DNA of 64,000 nucleotides from positions 1,612,001-1,676,000 of the forward strand of contig NZ_VFQF01000001.1 in the NCBI RefSeq assembly GCF_006717145.1, in the 5' to 3' direction. This stretch comes from Humibacillus xanthopallidus. Its GTDB lineage: Bacteria; Actinomycetota; Actinomycetes; Actinomycetales; Dermatophilaceae. Below are positions 33,594 through 43,300 of the stretch, in pieces; the first letter of the stretch is position 1; each line of letters begins with the position of its first letter. The position numbers were made by a program, and so were the translations under genes. The notes under the pieces are model-generated. The model saw only the letters and a program-made list of their open reading frames with translations, was not told the DNA's origin and searched no databases.

Positions 33594-34577
33594 TCACCAC
33601 CGGTCGTGGACGTGCCGGCGGATGTCGTCGTCGTAGATCGCACGAAGGCCGTCGAGCACCTCGTCAGGTAGTGGTTCAAGCGCTGCGGCGGCGACGTTCC
33701 CGCGCACCTGGCGCTCGTTGCGCGCGCCGGGGATGACCGTGCTGACGCCCGGCTGGTCGAGGATCCAGCGCAACGCCACCTGCGCAGCGGGCAGCGGAGC
33801 CGCGAGCTCGCTCACCCGGCGCGCCGCCTGCACCCCCACCTCGAAGGGCACCCCGGCGAACGTCTCTCCCACGTCGAAGGCCTGACCGCCCCGGTTGTAG
33901 GTGCGGTGGTCGCTCGCCGCGAAGGTCGTGGTCTCGTCGTACTTGCCTGACAGCAGGCCGCTCGCCAGCGGCACTCGCGCGATGACACCGACGCCCGCGG
34001 CCTCGGCTGCCGGCAGCACGCGCTCGAGCGGCTTGCGACGGAACGCATTGAGGATGATCTGGACCGTGGCCACGTGGGGGCGGGCGATCGCCGTCAGCGC
34101 CTCGTCGCAGGTCTCCACCGAGACGCCGTATGCCGCGATGGCACCCTCGTCGACCAGCGTGTCGAGAGCGTCGTAGACCCGGTCGTCGGAATAGACCGGC
34201 GTCGGAGGACAGTGCAGCTGCACGAGGTCGAGCCGCTCCACCCCGAGGTTGCGCCGGCTGCGGTCGGTCCAGCCCCGGAAGGCGTCGAGCGTGAACGACT
34301 CCGGCACATGCGGATCGGCACGGCGACCCATCTTGGTGGCGACGGTGAGCCCGGCGTCGGGCCGCTCTGCGAGCAGCCGCCCGACGAGGGCCTCGGAGCG
34401 GCCGTCGCCGTAGACGTCTGCCGTGTCGAGGAAGGTCACGCCAGCGTCGACGGCGGCGTGCAGCACCGCCATGGCGTCCGAGTCGCCGACGTCGCCCCAG
34501 TCGCCACCGAGCTGCCAGCAGCCCAACCCGACGATGGAGACCTGACGACCGGTGCGACCGAGCTGGCGTGTCTGCAT
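33594..34577 (-). CDS. Aldo/keto reductase
   Basis: The 327-residue TIM-barrel reductase opens with RQLGRTGRQVSIVGLGCWQL. Catalytic residues are visible as Asp and Tyr in FLDTADVYGDGRSE, Lys in TVATKMGRR, and His in LVQLHCPP; the C-terminal NADPH-binding segment is VIPGARNERQVRGNVAA. It is not close to the AKR at 25062-26072. It is 10 bp downstream of the malic enzyme gene on the same strand, so the two are probably co-transcribed. Confidence 0.9.
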   Translation of the reverse strand: MQTRQLGRTGRQVSIVGLGCWQLGGDWGDVGDSDAMAVLHAAVDAGVTFLDTADVYGDGRSEALVGRLLAERPDAGLTVATKMGRRADPHVPESFTLDAFRGWTDRSRRNLGVERLDLVQLHCPPTPVYSDDRVYDALDTLVDEGAIAAYGVSVETCDEALTAIARPHVATVQIILNAFRRKPLERVLPAAEAAGVGVIARVPLASGLLSGKYDETTTFAASDHRTYNRGGQAFDVGETFAGVPFEVGVQAARRVSELAAPLPAAQVALRWILDQPGVSTVIPGARNERQVRGNVAAAALEPLPDEVLDGLRAIYDDDIRRHVHDRW

Positions 34578-34587
34578 GGTCTCGACC

Positions 34588-35973
34588 CTACGACGCGTTT
34601 GCCGCGGCGTGGACGGCAGCGGCCACCGCGGGGGCGACCGACGCGTCGAAGACACTGGGGATGATGTAGCTCGGGTTGAGCTCGTCCGGCTCGACGCAGT
34701 CGGCGATGGCGGTGGCAGCGGCGACCATCATCGCGTCGGTGATGTCGGAGACGCCCGCATCGAGCAGCCCGCGGAAGAAGCCCGGGAAGACGAGCACGTT
34801 GTTGATCTGGTTCGGGTAGTCGGAGCGCCCGGTGGCGACGACGGTGGCGTGCTCGCTCGCCGCGATGGGGTCGACCTCGGGAACCGGGTTGGCCATGGCG
34901 AACACGATGGCGTTCGGTGCCATCGTCGCGATGTCGTCGCCGGTGAGGAGGTCAGGGGCGGAGACGCCGATGAAGACGTCCGCGCCGGCGAGCACCGCCT
35001 TGAGCGAGCCGGCCTCGTGACGAGCGTTGGTGTGGTCGGCGATCCACTGCCGGAAGGGCTCCATGCCCTCGTGGCCGTTGTGGACCGCGCCGTCACGGCC
35101 GCAGCCGATGATGTCGCGAGCGCCCTGGGTGAGGAGCAGCCGGATGATCGCATGCCCCGCCGCCCCCACACCGGACACGACGATCCGCACGTCCTCGATC
35201 GACTTGCCGACGACCCGCAGGGCATTGGCCAGGGCTGCGAGCACGACGATGGCGGTGCCGTGCTGGTCGTCATGGAAGACGGGGATGTCGAGCATCTCGC
35301 GCAGACGCGACTCGATCTCGAAACACCTTGGGGCAGAGATGTCCTCGAGGTTGATGCCTCCGTAGACCGGAGCGATGGCCCGCGCGATCTCGACGATCTC
35401 GTCGGTGTCCTGGGTGTCGAGGCACACCGGCCAGGCGTCCACCCCGCCGAACTGCTTGAACAGGGCGGCCTTGCCCTCCATCACCGGCAGCGCCGCCAAG
35501 GGGCCGATGTTGCCGAGCCCCAGCACTGCCGACCCGTCCGTCAGCACGGCGACGGTGTTGCGCTTGATGGTGAGGCGTCGCGCGTCCTCGGGGTGCTTGG
35601 CGATGGCGAGGCAGATGCGGGCGACCCCGGGCGTGTAGGCCCGCGACAGGTCGTCGCGGTGCTTCAGCGGCACCTTGGGGTTCACCTCGATCTTGCCGCC
35701 GAGGTGGAGCAGGAAGGTCTGGTCGCTGACCTTGCGCACGACCGCGCCGGGGATGTTCGCGATCGCCTCGGTGATGCCCTCGCCGTGCGCCTCGTCCCTC
35801 GTGTCGCACGTGACGTCGACGACGAGGCGGTCCGTACGGCTCTCCGCGACGTCGAGCGCCGTCAGAGCCCCGCCGGCCGAGGCGACGGCGGTCGTGAGCG
35901 CGGCCGTGGCGGTGGCACCGGCCGGCAGCTCAACACGGACGGTGATCGAGTAGCCGGGGCTCGGCATGGCCAT
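34588..35973 (-). CDS. NAD-dependent malic enzyme with N-terminal ACT domain
   Basis: The 461-residue protein has an N-terminal ACT-like domain (residues ~5-80: YSITVRVELPAG, AVVRKVSDQTFLLHL) followed by the malic enzyme core: SRAYTPGVARICLAIA, TVAVLTDGSAVLGLGNIGPL, metal ligands in EDISAPRCFEIE and VFHDDQHGTAIV, the nucleotide fold VSGVGAAGHAI, and AMANPVPEV. It would decarboxylate malate to pyruvate, an input to the adjacent divergent E1 complex. ATG 35973 follows AGGAGG at 7 nt. An N-terminal ACT domain suggests allosteric control by a small ligand. Confidence 0.92.
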   Translation of the reverse strand: MAMPSPGYSITVRVELPAGATATAALTTAVASAGGALTALDVAESRTDRLVVDVTCDTRDEAHGEGITEAIANIPGAVVRKVSDQTFLLHLGGKIEVNPKVPLKHRDDLSRAYTPGVARICLAIAKHPEDARRLTIKRNTVAVLTDGSAVLGLGNIGPLAALPVMEGKAALFKQFGGVDAWPVCLDTQDTDEIVEIARAIAPVYGGINLEDISAPRCFEIESRLREMLDIPVFHDDQHGTAIVVLAALANALRVVGKSIEDVRIVVSGVGAAGHAIIRLLLTQGARDIIGCGRDGAVHNGHEGMEPFRQWIADHTNARHEAGSLKAVLAGADVFIGVSAPDLLTGDDIATMAPNAIVFAMANPVPEVDPIAASEHATVVATGRSDYPNQINNVLVFPGFFRGLLDAGVSDITDAMMVAAATAIADCVEPDELNPSYIIPSVFDASVAPAVAAAVHAAANAS

Positions 35974-36252
35974 GAACAGTCCTCCTGCAGCGGGGCGCCC
36001 GGGCGACATTGACCCGGCTCCCTCATCCTCCACCCACGACGGCACCGTCGCGCAGCAACACGGCAAGCGTCGCGGCATACGGCGCAAAGGGGGCGGGGTC
36101 CGCGGTTTCGTGGACCTCGCCGCGAGGGGGTGCCTAGTGTGGGAAGTGGCCAGTCGGCCCTCCGGGACGCCCGCGCTGGTTGTGGACGAGCGTCGCTCCT
36201 CCTCGCTGATGCGACGCAGTCCAGCCCCAGCCCCGGGGATCTGGAGAACGTC

Positions 36253-37299
36253 ATGACGATGCACGCCGAACCCTCGACCTCGACCGCGGAGACAGCCCCC
36301 TCGGCCTCGTCGGCCGCGGGTGCCCTCGACGCCGCCACCCGCACCGCCCTCTTCGAGACGATGGTGCTCTGCCGCACCTACGAGGAGGCGATCCTCCGGG
36401 AGTACCACGCCGACAAGGGGCCGGGCTTCGACATCGGCAAGGGTCTCGTGCCCGGCGAGATGCACCTCTCGGCCGGGCAGGAGCCCGTGGCGGCAGGCGT
36501 GTGCGCGCACCTCACGGCTGACGACGCGGTGACGGCGACGCACCGTCCACACCACCTCGCCATCGCGCACGGGATGGACCTTCGCGCGATGACGGCCGAG
36601 ATCTTCGGTCGCGAGACGGGCCTCGGGCGCGGGCGCGGAGGTCACATGCACCTCTTCGACCCGGCCACCCACTTCTCCTGCTCCGGGATCATCGCCGAGG
36701 GCTACCCGCCGGCGCTGGGCCAGGCCTTTGCCTTCCAGCGCCAGCAGACCGACCGGATCGCTGTCGCCGTGACCGGCGAGGGCGCCGCGAACCAGGGCGC
36801 GTTCCACGAGTCGCTCAACCTCGCTGCCCGCTGGTCGCTCCCGGTCGTCTTCGTCGTCGAGGACAACGACTGGGCGATCTCGGTGCCGCGCGACGCTGCG
36901 ACCGCGATCCCGTCCAACGCGGATCGTGCTGCGGCGTATGGCATTCCGGGCGAACGCGTCGAGGACAACGACGTCGAGGCAGTGTATGCCGCGGCGGCCC
37001 GTGCCGTCGGACGCGCGAGGTCCGGGGCAGGACCGTCGCTCATCGAGGTCCACACCCTGCGGCTCTGGGGCCACTTCGAGGGCGACGCGCAGGGCTATCG
37101 CCCAGAGCTGGCCGACGTGCCCTCGCACGACCCGATTCCCCGCTATGAGAAGGCGCTTCGCGATTCGGAAGTGCTCGACGACGAGATCGTCCAGCGCATC
37201 CGCGCCGCGGCTGCCGAGCGCGTCGAGGACGCGATCGCCTACGCGAAGTCCAGCCCGTTGCCCGACCCCGCGTCGGCGACCTCCCACGTGTTCGCCTGA
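36253..37299 (+). CDS. Thiamine-dependent 2-oxoacid/acetoin dehydrogenase E1 alpha
   Basis: The 348-residue subunit has the TPP-dependent E1 alpha signatures: DAATRTALFETMVLCRTYEE, HMHLFDPATHFSCSGIIAEG and the ThDP/Mg motif GEGAANQGAFHESLNLAARW ... EDNDWAIS. Branched, pyruvate and acetoin substrates cannot be separated with certainty; the single-gene alpha and beta layout and HLSAGQEPVAAGV resemble acetoin/pyruvate-type enzymes. ATG 36253 has GGAG upstream. Ten bases separate it from the beta gene. It is divergent from the malic enzyme gene. Confidence 0.88.
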   Translation: MTMHAEPSTSTAETAPSASSAAGALDAATRTALFETMVLCRTYEEAILREYHADKGPGFDIGKGLVPGEMHLSAGQEPVAAGVCAHLTADDAVTATHRPHHLAIAHGMDLRAMTAEIFGRETGLGRGRGGHMHLFDPATHFSCSGIIAEGYPPALGQAFAFQRQQTDRIAVAVTGEGAANQGAFHESLNLAARWSLPVVFVVEDNDWAISVPRDAATAIPSNADRAAAYGIPGERVEDNDVEAVYAAAARAVGRARSGAGPSLIEVHTLRLWGHFEGDAQGYRPELADVPSHDPIPRYEKALRDSEVLDDEIVQRIRAAAAERVEDAIAYAKSSPLPDPASATSHVFA

Positions 37300-37309
37300 G
37301 GAGACGACG

Positions 37310-38353
37310 ATGACCATCACAGACACCCCCACCGCACCCGCCCCGCATGCCAGCCGGCTCACGACGTCGAAGGCCATGGTCGAGGCCATTGCCCAGGAGA
37401 TGGAGCGCGACCCGTCGGTCGTCTATCTCGGCGAGGACGTCGGCGCCTACGGAGGCATCTTCAGCTCGACCACCGACCTGCTCGCGCGCTTCGGCCCGGA
37501 GCGCGTCATCGACACGCCCATCTCGGAGACGGCCTTCATCGGGCTCGGCATCGGGGCCGCCGTCGAAGGGATGCGGCCGATCGTGGAGCTGATGTTCGCC
37601 GACTTCATGGGGGTGTGCCTCGACCAGATCTACAACCACATGGCCAAGATCCACTTCGAGTCCGGCGGCAAGGTCAGGGTGCCCATGGTGCTCACCACGG
37701 CGGTTGGCGGCGGCTACTCCGACGGCGCGCAGCACTCGCAGTGCCTCTGGGGCACGTTCGCCCACCTGCCCGGCATGAAGGTCGTCGTGCCGAGCAACCC
37801 GGCCGACGCCAAGGGCCTCATGACCTCCGCGATCCGCGACGACAACCCTGTCGTCTACATGTTCCACAAGGGTGTGATGGGCCTCGCGTGGATGGCGAAG
37901 AACGCACGGTCCGTCGGCGACGTGCCGGACGGCGAGCACCTCGTGCCAATCGGCAAGGCCGCTGTGGCTCGGCCCGGCACGGACGTCACCGTCGTGACGC
38001 TCTCACTGTCGGTGCACCACGCGCTCGACGTCGCCGAGAAGCTGTCCGGAGAAGGCGTCGAGGTCGAGGTCATCGACCTGCGCAGCCTCGTGCCGCTCGA
38101 CCGCGAGGCGATCCTCACGTCGGTGGCCAAGACCGGGCACCTCGTCGTCGTCGACGAGGACTACCTGTCGTTCGGCCTGTCCGGTGAGGTCGTCGCCACG
38201 GTGACCGACCACGACCCGACGATGCTCAAGGCGCCCGTCCACCGGGTCGCCGTGCCCGACGTCCCGATCCCTTACGCCCACGGGCTGGAGTATGCCGTCC
38301 TCCCCCGCCCGGAGCGCATCGAAGCTGCGATCCGCAGGTCGTTGGCGCTGTGA
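37310..38353 (+). CDS. Thiamine-dependent 2-oxoacid/acetoin dehydrogenase E1 beta
   Basis: The 347-residue beta subunit has VVYLGEDVGAYGGIFSST, IDTPISETAFIGLGIGAAVE, and the C-terminal transketolase-like domain VEVIDLRSLVPLDREAILTS. It pairs with the preceding alpha subunit to form an alpha2-beta2 E1. GAGGAGACGACG precedes the ATG. The stop overlaps the start of the lipoyl gene (GTGA), so lipoyl protein and E1 beta are translationally coupled. Confidence 0.9.
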   Translation: MTITDTPTAPAPHASRLTTSKAMVEAIAQEMERDPSVVYLGEDVGAYGGIFSSTTDLLARFGPERVIDTPISETAFIGLGIGAAVEGMRPIVELMFADFMGVCLDQIYNHMAKIHFESGGKVRVPMVLTTAVGGGYSDGAQHSQCLWGTFAHLPGMKVVVPSNPADAKGLMTSAIRDDNPVVYMFHKGVMGLAWMAKNARSVGDVPDGEHLVPIGKAAVARPGTDVTVVTLSLSVHHALDVAEKLSGEGVEVEVIDLRSLVPLDREAILTSVAKTGHLVVVDEDYLSFGLSGEVVATVTDHDPTMLKAPVHRVAVPDVPIPYAHGLEYAVLPRPERIEAAIRRSLAL

Positions 38354-38583
38354 CCGACGTCCTCTTCCCACCCCTGTCGAAGGAGAAACCCGACACCGAG
38401 GGCATCCTCTCGACGTGGTTCGTCAGCGACGGTGCTGCTGTCGCTGCCGAGCAGCTCATCGCGGAGGTACAGGTCGACAAGGTGTCGGCCGACGTCGCCG
38501 CGCCCGTGGCGGGCACCATCCACCTGCTCGTGGCCGAGGAGGCCGTCGTCACCCAGGGGGCGCCCATCGCGCGCATCGAGTGA
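38350..38583 (+). CDS. Free-standing lipoyl-domain protein
   Basis: The 77-residue product is only a lipoyl/biotinyl domain: VLFPPLSKEKPDTEGILSTW at the start and the lipoylation hairpin EVQVDKVSADV with Lys44. In E2 proteins this would be followed by a subunit-binding domain and an acyltransferase domain; here a stop follows directly. Those domains do not appear in any frame of the 42 bp before the next gene. It would act as a swinging-arm carrier for the coupled E1, needing an acyltransferase and E3 from elsewhere. It starts at GTG 38350. Confidence 0.85.
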   Translation: MTDVLFPPLSKEKPDTEGILSTWFVSDGAAVAAEQLIAEVQVDKVSADVAAPVAGTIHLLVAEEAVVTQGAPIARIE

Positions 38584-38631
38584 GAGGGTCCACCGACCCA
38601 GTCCGTATGCCGTGTTCGGCAGACTGTGCAC

Positions 38632-40326
38632 ATGGCGACGGTGATCGACGGTGTGCTCTCGGAGGCCACCCTGCGTGCGGCATCCGGAGATCGGGCCTTC
38701 GATCAGGGACAGGACTTGGTCCACGACGTCCGAGGTCTGCGCCTCGACCCCGGCCGGGCGGTCGCGAGCGTGCGGGCCGAGCGCGTGCACACCGCCGCGG
38801 TGGAGTGGCCGTCTGGTGCACTCACCGGGTCGTGCTCGTGTCGAGGGGCCGAGCCGGACTCATGGTGCTCACACGTGGTCGCCGTCGGGCTGGCTGCTCT
38901 CGACTCAGTCACGGTGTCGACGCTCGACCCGAGCATGCCCCCGATCGAGCGATACCTCGCTTCGCTGGACGCCGTCGAGCTGATCGACCTCGTCCTGGAG
39001 ATGGCGTCCACGGGTTCTGCGGCCGCCCGACTGCTCGAGTCGAGAGCCGCGCTCGCGACCGGCGACCTGTCGTCGCTCGCCGAGGAGCTGATGGACGCGG
39101 TCCGGCAGGCGACGTCTGCGCGGGGCTTCATCCACTACCGGCGCACCTTCGAGATCGGCACCGAGATCCAGGAGGTCCTCGACGAGCTGGAAAAGCTCAT
39201 CGAGCGTGGCGGTGCCGACGCTGCACGCCCGGCGCTGCTCAAGGCGCTCACAGCGACGCGGCGCATGACGTTGCAGGCCGACGACTCGGGAGGTGTGATC
39301 GCTGACGCGTGCCAGCGTGCTGCCCACCTCTACGCACGCTCGTGCGTCCGAGGACAGCCCGACGAGGTCAAGCTCGGCCGGTGGCTGCTGAAGTTCCGCA
39401 AGGACAGCCCCGGCTGGCCCGATACGCCACTGGACATGTTCGCGCCGGCGATGGGCGAGAAGGGCCTCGAGGTCTACCGCAAGGGCGTTGCCGACCTGGA
39501 TGCCGAGCAGGCCGGCCTTGCACACGTGCAGCGCTTCGACGTCAACCGGATGCTGCTCGAGCTGGCGGATCACGACGGGGACGTGGACGCTGCCATCGCC
39601 GTGCTCACCCGCGACCCGGAGAAGCTGGCCTATGGCGACGTGATCGACCGCCTCCTTGCCTCGGGCCGCAAGGAGGACGCGGTCGCGTGGACCGATCGGG
39701 CCGTGGCTGCCGAGCGTCTGGGCACGATAGGCGGATACGGGCGCCGCAACGGGTACTGGCTCGACCCCGGGGAGGTCGCCGGAAGGTACCTGGCTCACGG
39801 CCGGCGGGACGACGCCCTGGCCGTGCTGAGGACGGCGTTCGCGCGGCAACCCAGCGCAGCGGCATACGACGTGCTGGGGCGATTTGCTGATGGCTTGGGT
39901 CTGGGGTCGGTCGAGCGCGCTTGGGCTCTCGACGAGGCCCGTCGCGCGGCGCAGCGTCCGCACGCAAACGGTGCGCCGCTCGTCGAGATCAGCCTCCGTG
40001 ACGGCGATCTCGATGCTGCGTGGGCAGCCGCGGATGAGTTCGGCCCGGGTGACGCATGGTGGAAGCTGGCGGAGGCGAGCCGAGACTCCCTCCCCATGCG
40101 GGCGGTCGAGCTGCACCTCCGCTCCCTTCGACCCAAGCTCGAGCGGGCCAACCCTCGCATCTACGCCGAGATCGCCACACAGCTCGTCGAGTTGCGTGCC
40201 TTCTACGACGCCGGTGGCGCCCTTGACGCCTTCGACGCCCTCTTACGGGACCTGCGTGAGACCTACCGGCGCCGCCCGACTTTTCTTGCGGCACTCGACA
40301 AGGCCCGGCTGCCCGGTCGCGGCTGA
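38632..40326 (+). CDS. SWIM zinc-finger protein
   Basis: The 564-residue protein has an N-terminal SWIM finger with CxC (Cys68, Cys70) and CxH (Cys79, His81) in GSCSCRGAEPDSWCSHVVAV. About 450 residues of alpha-helical, TPR-like sequence follow (DVDAAIAVLTRDPEKL, RRDDALAVLRTAFARQPSAA, GDLDAAWAAADEFGPGDAWW). SWIM domains bind DNA or proteins and occur in SNF2 helicases and in recombination factors; no helicase partner is adjacent here. The start is ATG 38632; GTG 38626 is possible. Confidence 0.85.
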   Translation: MATVIDGVLSEATLRAASGDRAFDQGQDLVHDVRGLRLDPGRAVASVRAERVHTAAVEWPSGALTGSCSCRGAEPDSWCSHVVAVGLAALDSVTVSTLDPSMPPIERYLASLDAVELIDLVLEMASTGSAAARLLESRAALATGDLSSLAEELMDAVRQATSARGFIHYRRTFEIGTEIQEVLDELEKLIERGGADAARPALLKALTATRRMTLQADDSGGVIADACQRAAHLYARSCVRGQPDEVKLGRWLLKFRKDSPGWPDTPLDMFAPAMGEKGLEVYRKGVADLDAEQAGLAHVQRFDVNRMLLELADHDGDVDAAIAVLTRDPEKLAYGDVIDRLLASGRKEDAVAWTDRAVAAERLGTIGGYGRRNGYWLDPGEVAGRYLAHGRRDDALAVLRTAFARQPSAAAYDVLGRFADGLGLGSVERAWALDEARRAAQRPHANGAPLVEISLRDGDLDAAWAAADEFGPGDAWWKLAEASRDSLPMRAVELHLRSLRPKLERANPRIYAEIATQLVELRAFYDAGGALDAFDALLRDLRETYRRRPTFLAALDKARLPGRG

Positions 40327-40364
40327 CCACGCGCCGTTGGGCGGCTCGAGGAGTGCTTGCAGCC

Positions 40365-43300
40365 TCACTCCCAGCCGGCTGTTGCCTCCGCCAGGCGAGT
40401 CATGGTCTTTCGGGCCACTGCCTTGCCCCGCTCGAGCATGCTCGCAATGAGAACAGCGATCAGCCCCAGGCCACCGATGAGCACCCAGAGACCGGCGCCC
40501 TGCCAGCTGGGCAGGAGCCCGACGAGGGGCACCCCGATCAGGAGCACGACGCTCACCGCGATGATCACGGCCCCGGCGGCTACGCGTCGGCGCACTCTGG
40601 TGACGACCCCCCAGCCAACGACGGCGAGTCCGATGGTTGCGGCTAGGGCGGCATACGCCAGGGTCTCCGTGAAGGTCTGGACCCACGCCGACCCGACGAG
40701 GAAGCCCACCCCGACGAGCTCGAGGACGACGATCTCGGTCGCGGCGACGTCCCCTCCTCGCTCCTGGCGGTCGCGCCTCCACAGCGCGACCACCGCGAGG
40801 ATGGCCAGTCCGGTCGGAACCGTCATCCACTGCGGGTTGCCGTCGAGAGCGTCGAGGCTGAACACGATCCACGCCGACAACGCGAGGACGGGGGCAGCCA
40901 TCTGCAGCAGGACGCGATGCAGGGCCACACCGCACGCAGCGGCCTGGATCGCAGCGACCGCGAGCGCTGGTACGAGCAGCCCGGTGTCAGAGAGCCCTGC
41001 GACGAGGATCGCCGACAGGGTCGTGAGCGTGCCGAGCAGGATCAGCGGTCGGCGCCACGGGCCCATGGACACGCGCCGCGACGCTGCCACGATGGCCCCG
41101 GCGCTCACGACGGAGAGTGTCAGGAGGATCAGGACGACGGCGGGTGTGGAAGCGCCCGTGACACGCAGACCGACCCACACGGACGCGAGCCCGAACGGGA
41201 CGCTCACGTCACGCAGCCAGCCGATTCCGACGACGGGCGCGACCCCCGCGAGAGCAAGCGCGACGATGATCAGTCCGGCCGCCACCGGCCAGCTCGGCGC
41301 GACATCGTCGCGCAGGAGACCCGCAACGGCCACGACATCCCAGGCGCAGACCGCCTCCACGGCGACCGCCATGCCTCCCCAGACGAGCACCCACGAACGA
41401 GGGAGGAGCGGGCGCCAGGCCGCCACACCGGCTGCGGCGGCAAGCACGCCCGCGCCCACGGCCGCGATGTCGACGGCCCGCTGGTCCGTGAGCATCAGCC
41501 AGTCGCTTCCGACACGCCAAGCGCCCAGCGCGGCGAGCGCTCCCCCGATCTGCAGCGTCAGGCGGAGCTCCGCACTGCTGACGACGGGGGCCAAGGCGCT
41601 GAGGCTCGCCGACAGGCACAGGAGGGCCAGCGCGAGCCAGCCCGGACCGGCGATCACGGCACCCCAGAGCACGAGCGCTGCACCGACCGCGCCAAGCGCG
41701 ACAGCCACCGCCACGATTCTGCGCAACCGGGTCGCTACGGCGATCGACTCACCCCCGACCATGGCGAAGGTCACGGCAGACGCAGGTCCGCCGCTCGCAG
41801 CGACGAGCGCCGTGAGGGCGACGGGGCCGGCAGCCACCAGGAGCGGAGCGTCCCACCGCTGCCACCACACCGCTTCACCTGGAAGCCGCGAAAGTCCCTC
41901 AGCCGCAAGGAGAAGAGCGAATGCGGTCACGACAGCGATCCACGGCTTCGACTCGATGGAGGAGATGGCAAGAGCCAGGACGGACGACCAGCCCAGCAGC
42001 ACGGCCGCGCCCCCAAGGATGCCGGCGCGCGAGAGCGCAGCCGTCATGATGACGGCCACGGCCGCACCCCCGAACACCCAGCCCGACACATCCGTCGTGA
42101 CGACCGCGGCCGCCAGCGCGATGCTCACCGCGAGCTGACCGGCTCCGAGCATGACCGGTGGCCGGGCCCAGGCGTGGATCGGCACGATGACGGGCGTCCA
42201 GGAGCGACCGCGCAGGTCTGCCGCCGCACCGCTGACGAGCAGCACCGCGCCGACCGCACCGAGACAGACGGCGGTGGCGGGACTCGCAGCCAAGGAGGCG
42301 AACCAGCCCGAGAACTCGAGGGCGAGCAGGCCGGCCAGCGGAGTGAGCGCCAGCCAGGCCGTCCAGATCATCACCGGGTGCCGTTGCCGCGCCCTGATCA
42401 GGGCGACGGCAGCCGAGACGGCGGCGACGCTGACCGCGGCAGGCAGGCGACTGGATCCAACGCCCCCAGCGACCGCCACCGACGTCCCCAACGCCACTGC
42501 CCCAACGACCGCGGCAACGACCGACCCAACGAAGCCGGCCCAGGCCGCCGTCACGACGACCCGGCCGGGGACGCTCAACCGCGTGAGGGCGGCATACGCC
42601 AGCGCCATGCCGGCGAGAACGGTCACCGACCACGGGTTCGACCACGGGAGAAGCCCTGAGCGGTCGAGGACGAGCGAGAGGCTCGCCGGCAACCCCAGCG
42701 CGGCGATCGTGAGGGGCACCCACCTGAGTGGGGGATGAACCGTTGCAAACGCCGACCCCACGACCGAGCGGTCTTTGCTGTCAAGCCATCCCGTCACGCA
42801 CCAGCCAGCGGTGGCGAGCACCGTCGCGGCGACGAGTGCCCACTCGGTGCCGAGCGCCATCAGCAGCGTGGCCGCTCCGAGCGCGTGCCCGGTCAGGCCG
42901 AGACTCGCCAGGTGGACCCGTCGCGTCGTCCGTGACGGCACGTGCGCGGCAATGACCAGGGCGAGGCCCACGACGCCCAGCGAGGTGACGACGACCGCTT
43001 GGGTCGCGGCCGCAGCGCCGGCAGCCACGACCCACGTGGCGCTGGCGAGCGCCGTGACGACGGGGGGACGCACGCGGCGGTCCATCGGGCCGAAGGCCGA
43101 GGAGACGGACAGCAGCACCAGGGTGGCGGCGAGCAGCCACTCCTCGCGCACGCTCAGTCCTGGCAGGCTCTCCCAGGCTGCGAGCGCGACAAGAGCGACG
43201 AGGGCGCATGCGCCCGCCCACCACCGGGCCCAGTAGGGATCACCGAGCGACCTGTCGAGCAGCTGTCCGCGCGCAGGAACGGTCGCAAGGAGGACGAGTG

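Noticed and set aside
38584-38631. Frameshifted remainder of an E2 acyltransferase after the lipoyl domain
   Set aside because: Only 48 bp separate the lipoyl stop from the SWIM gene, and no frame there reads as E2 sequence.
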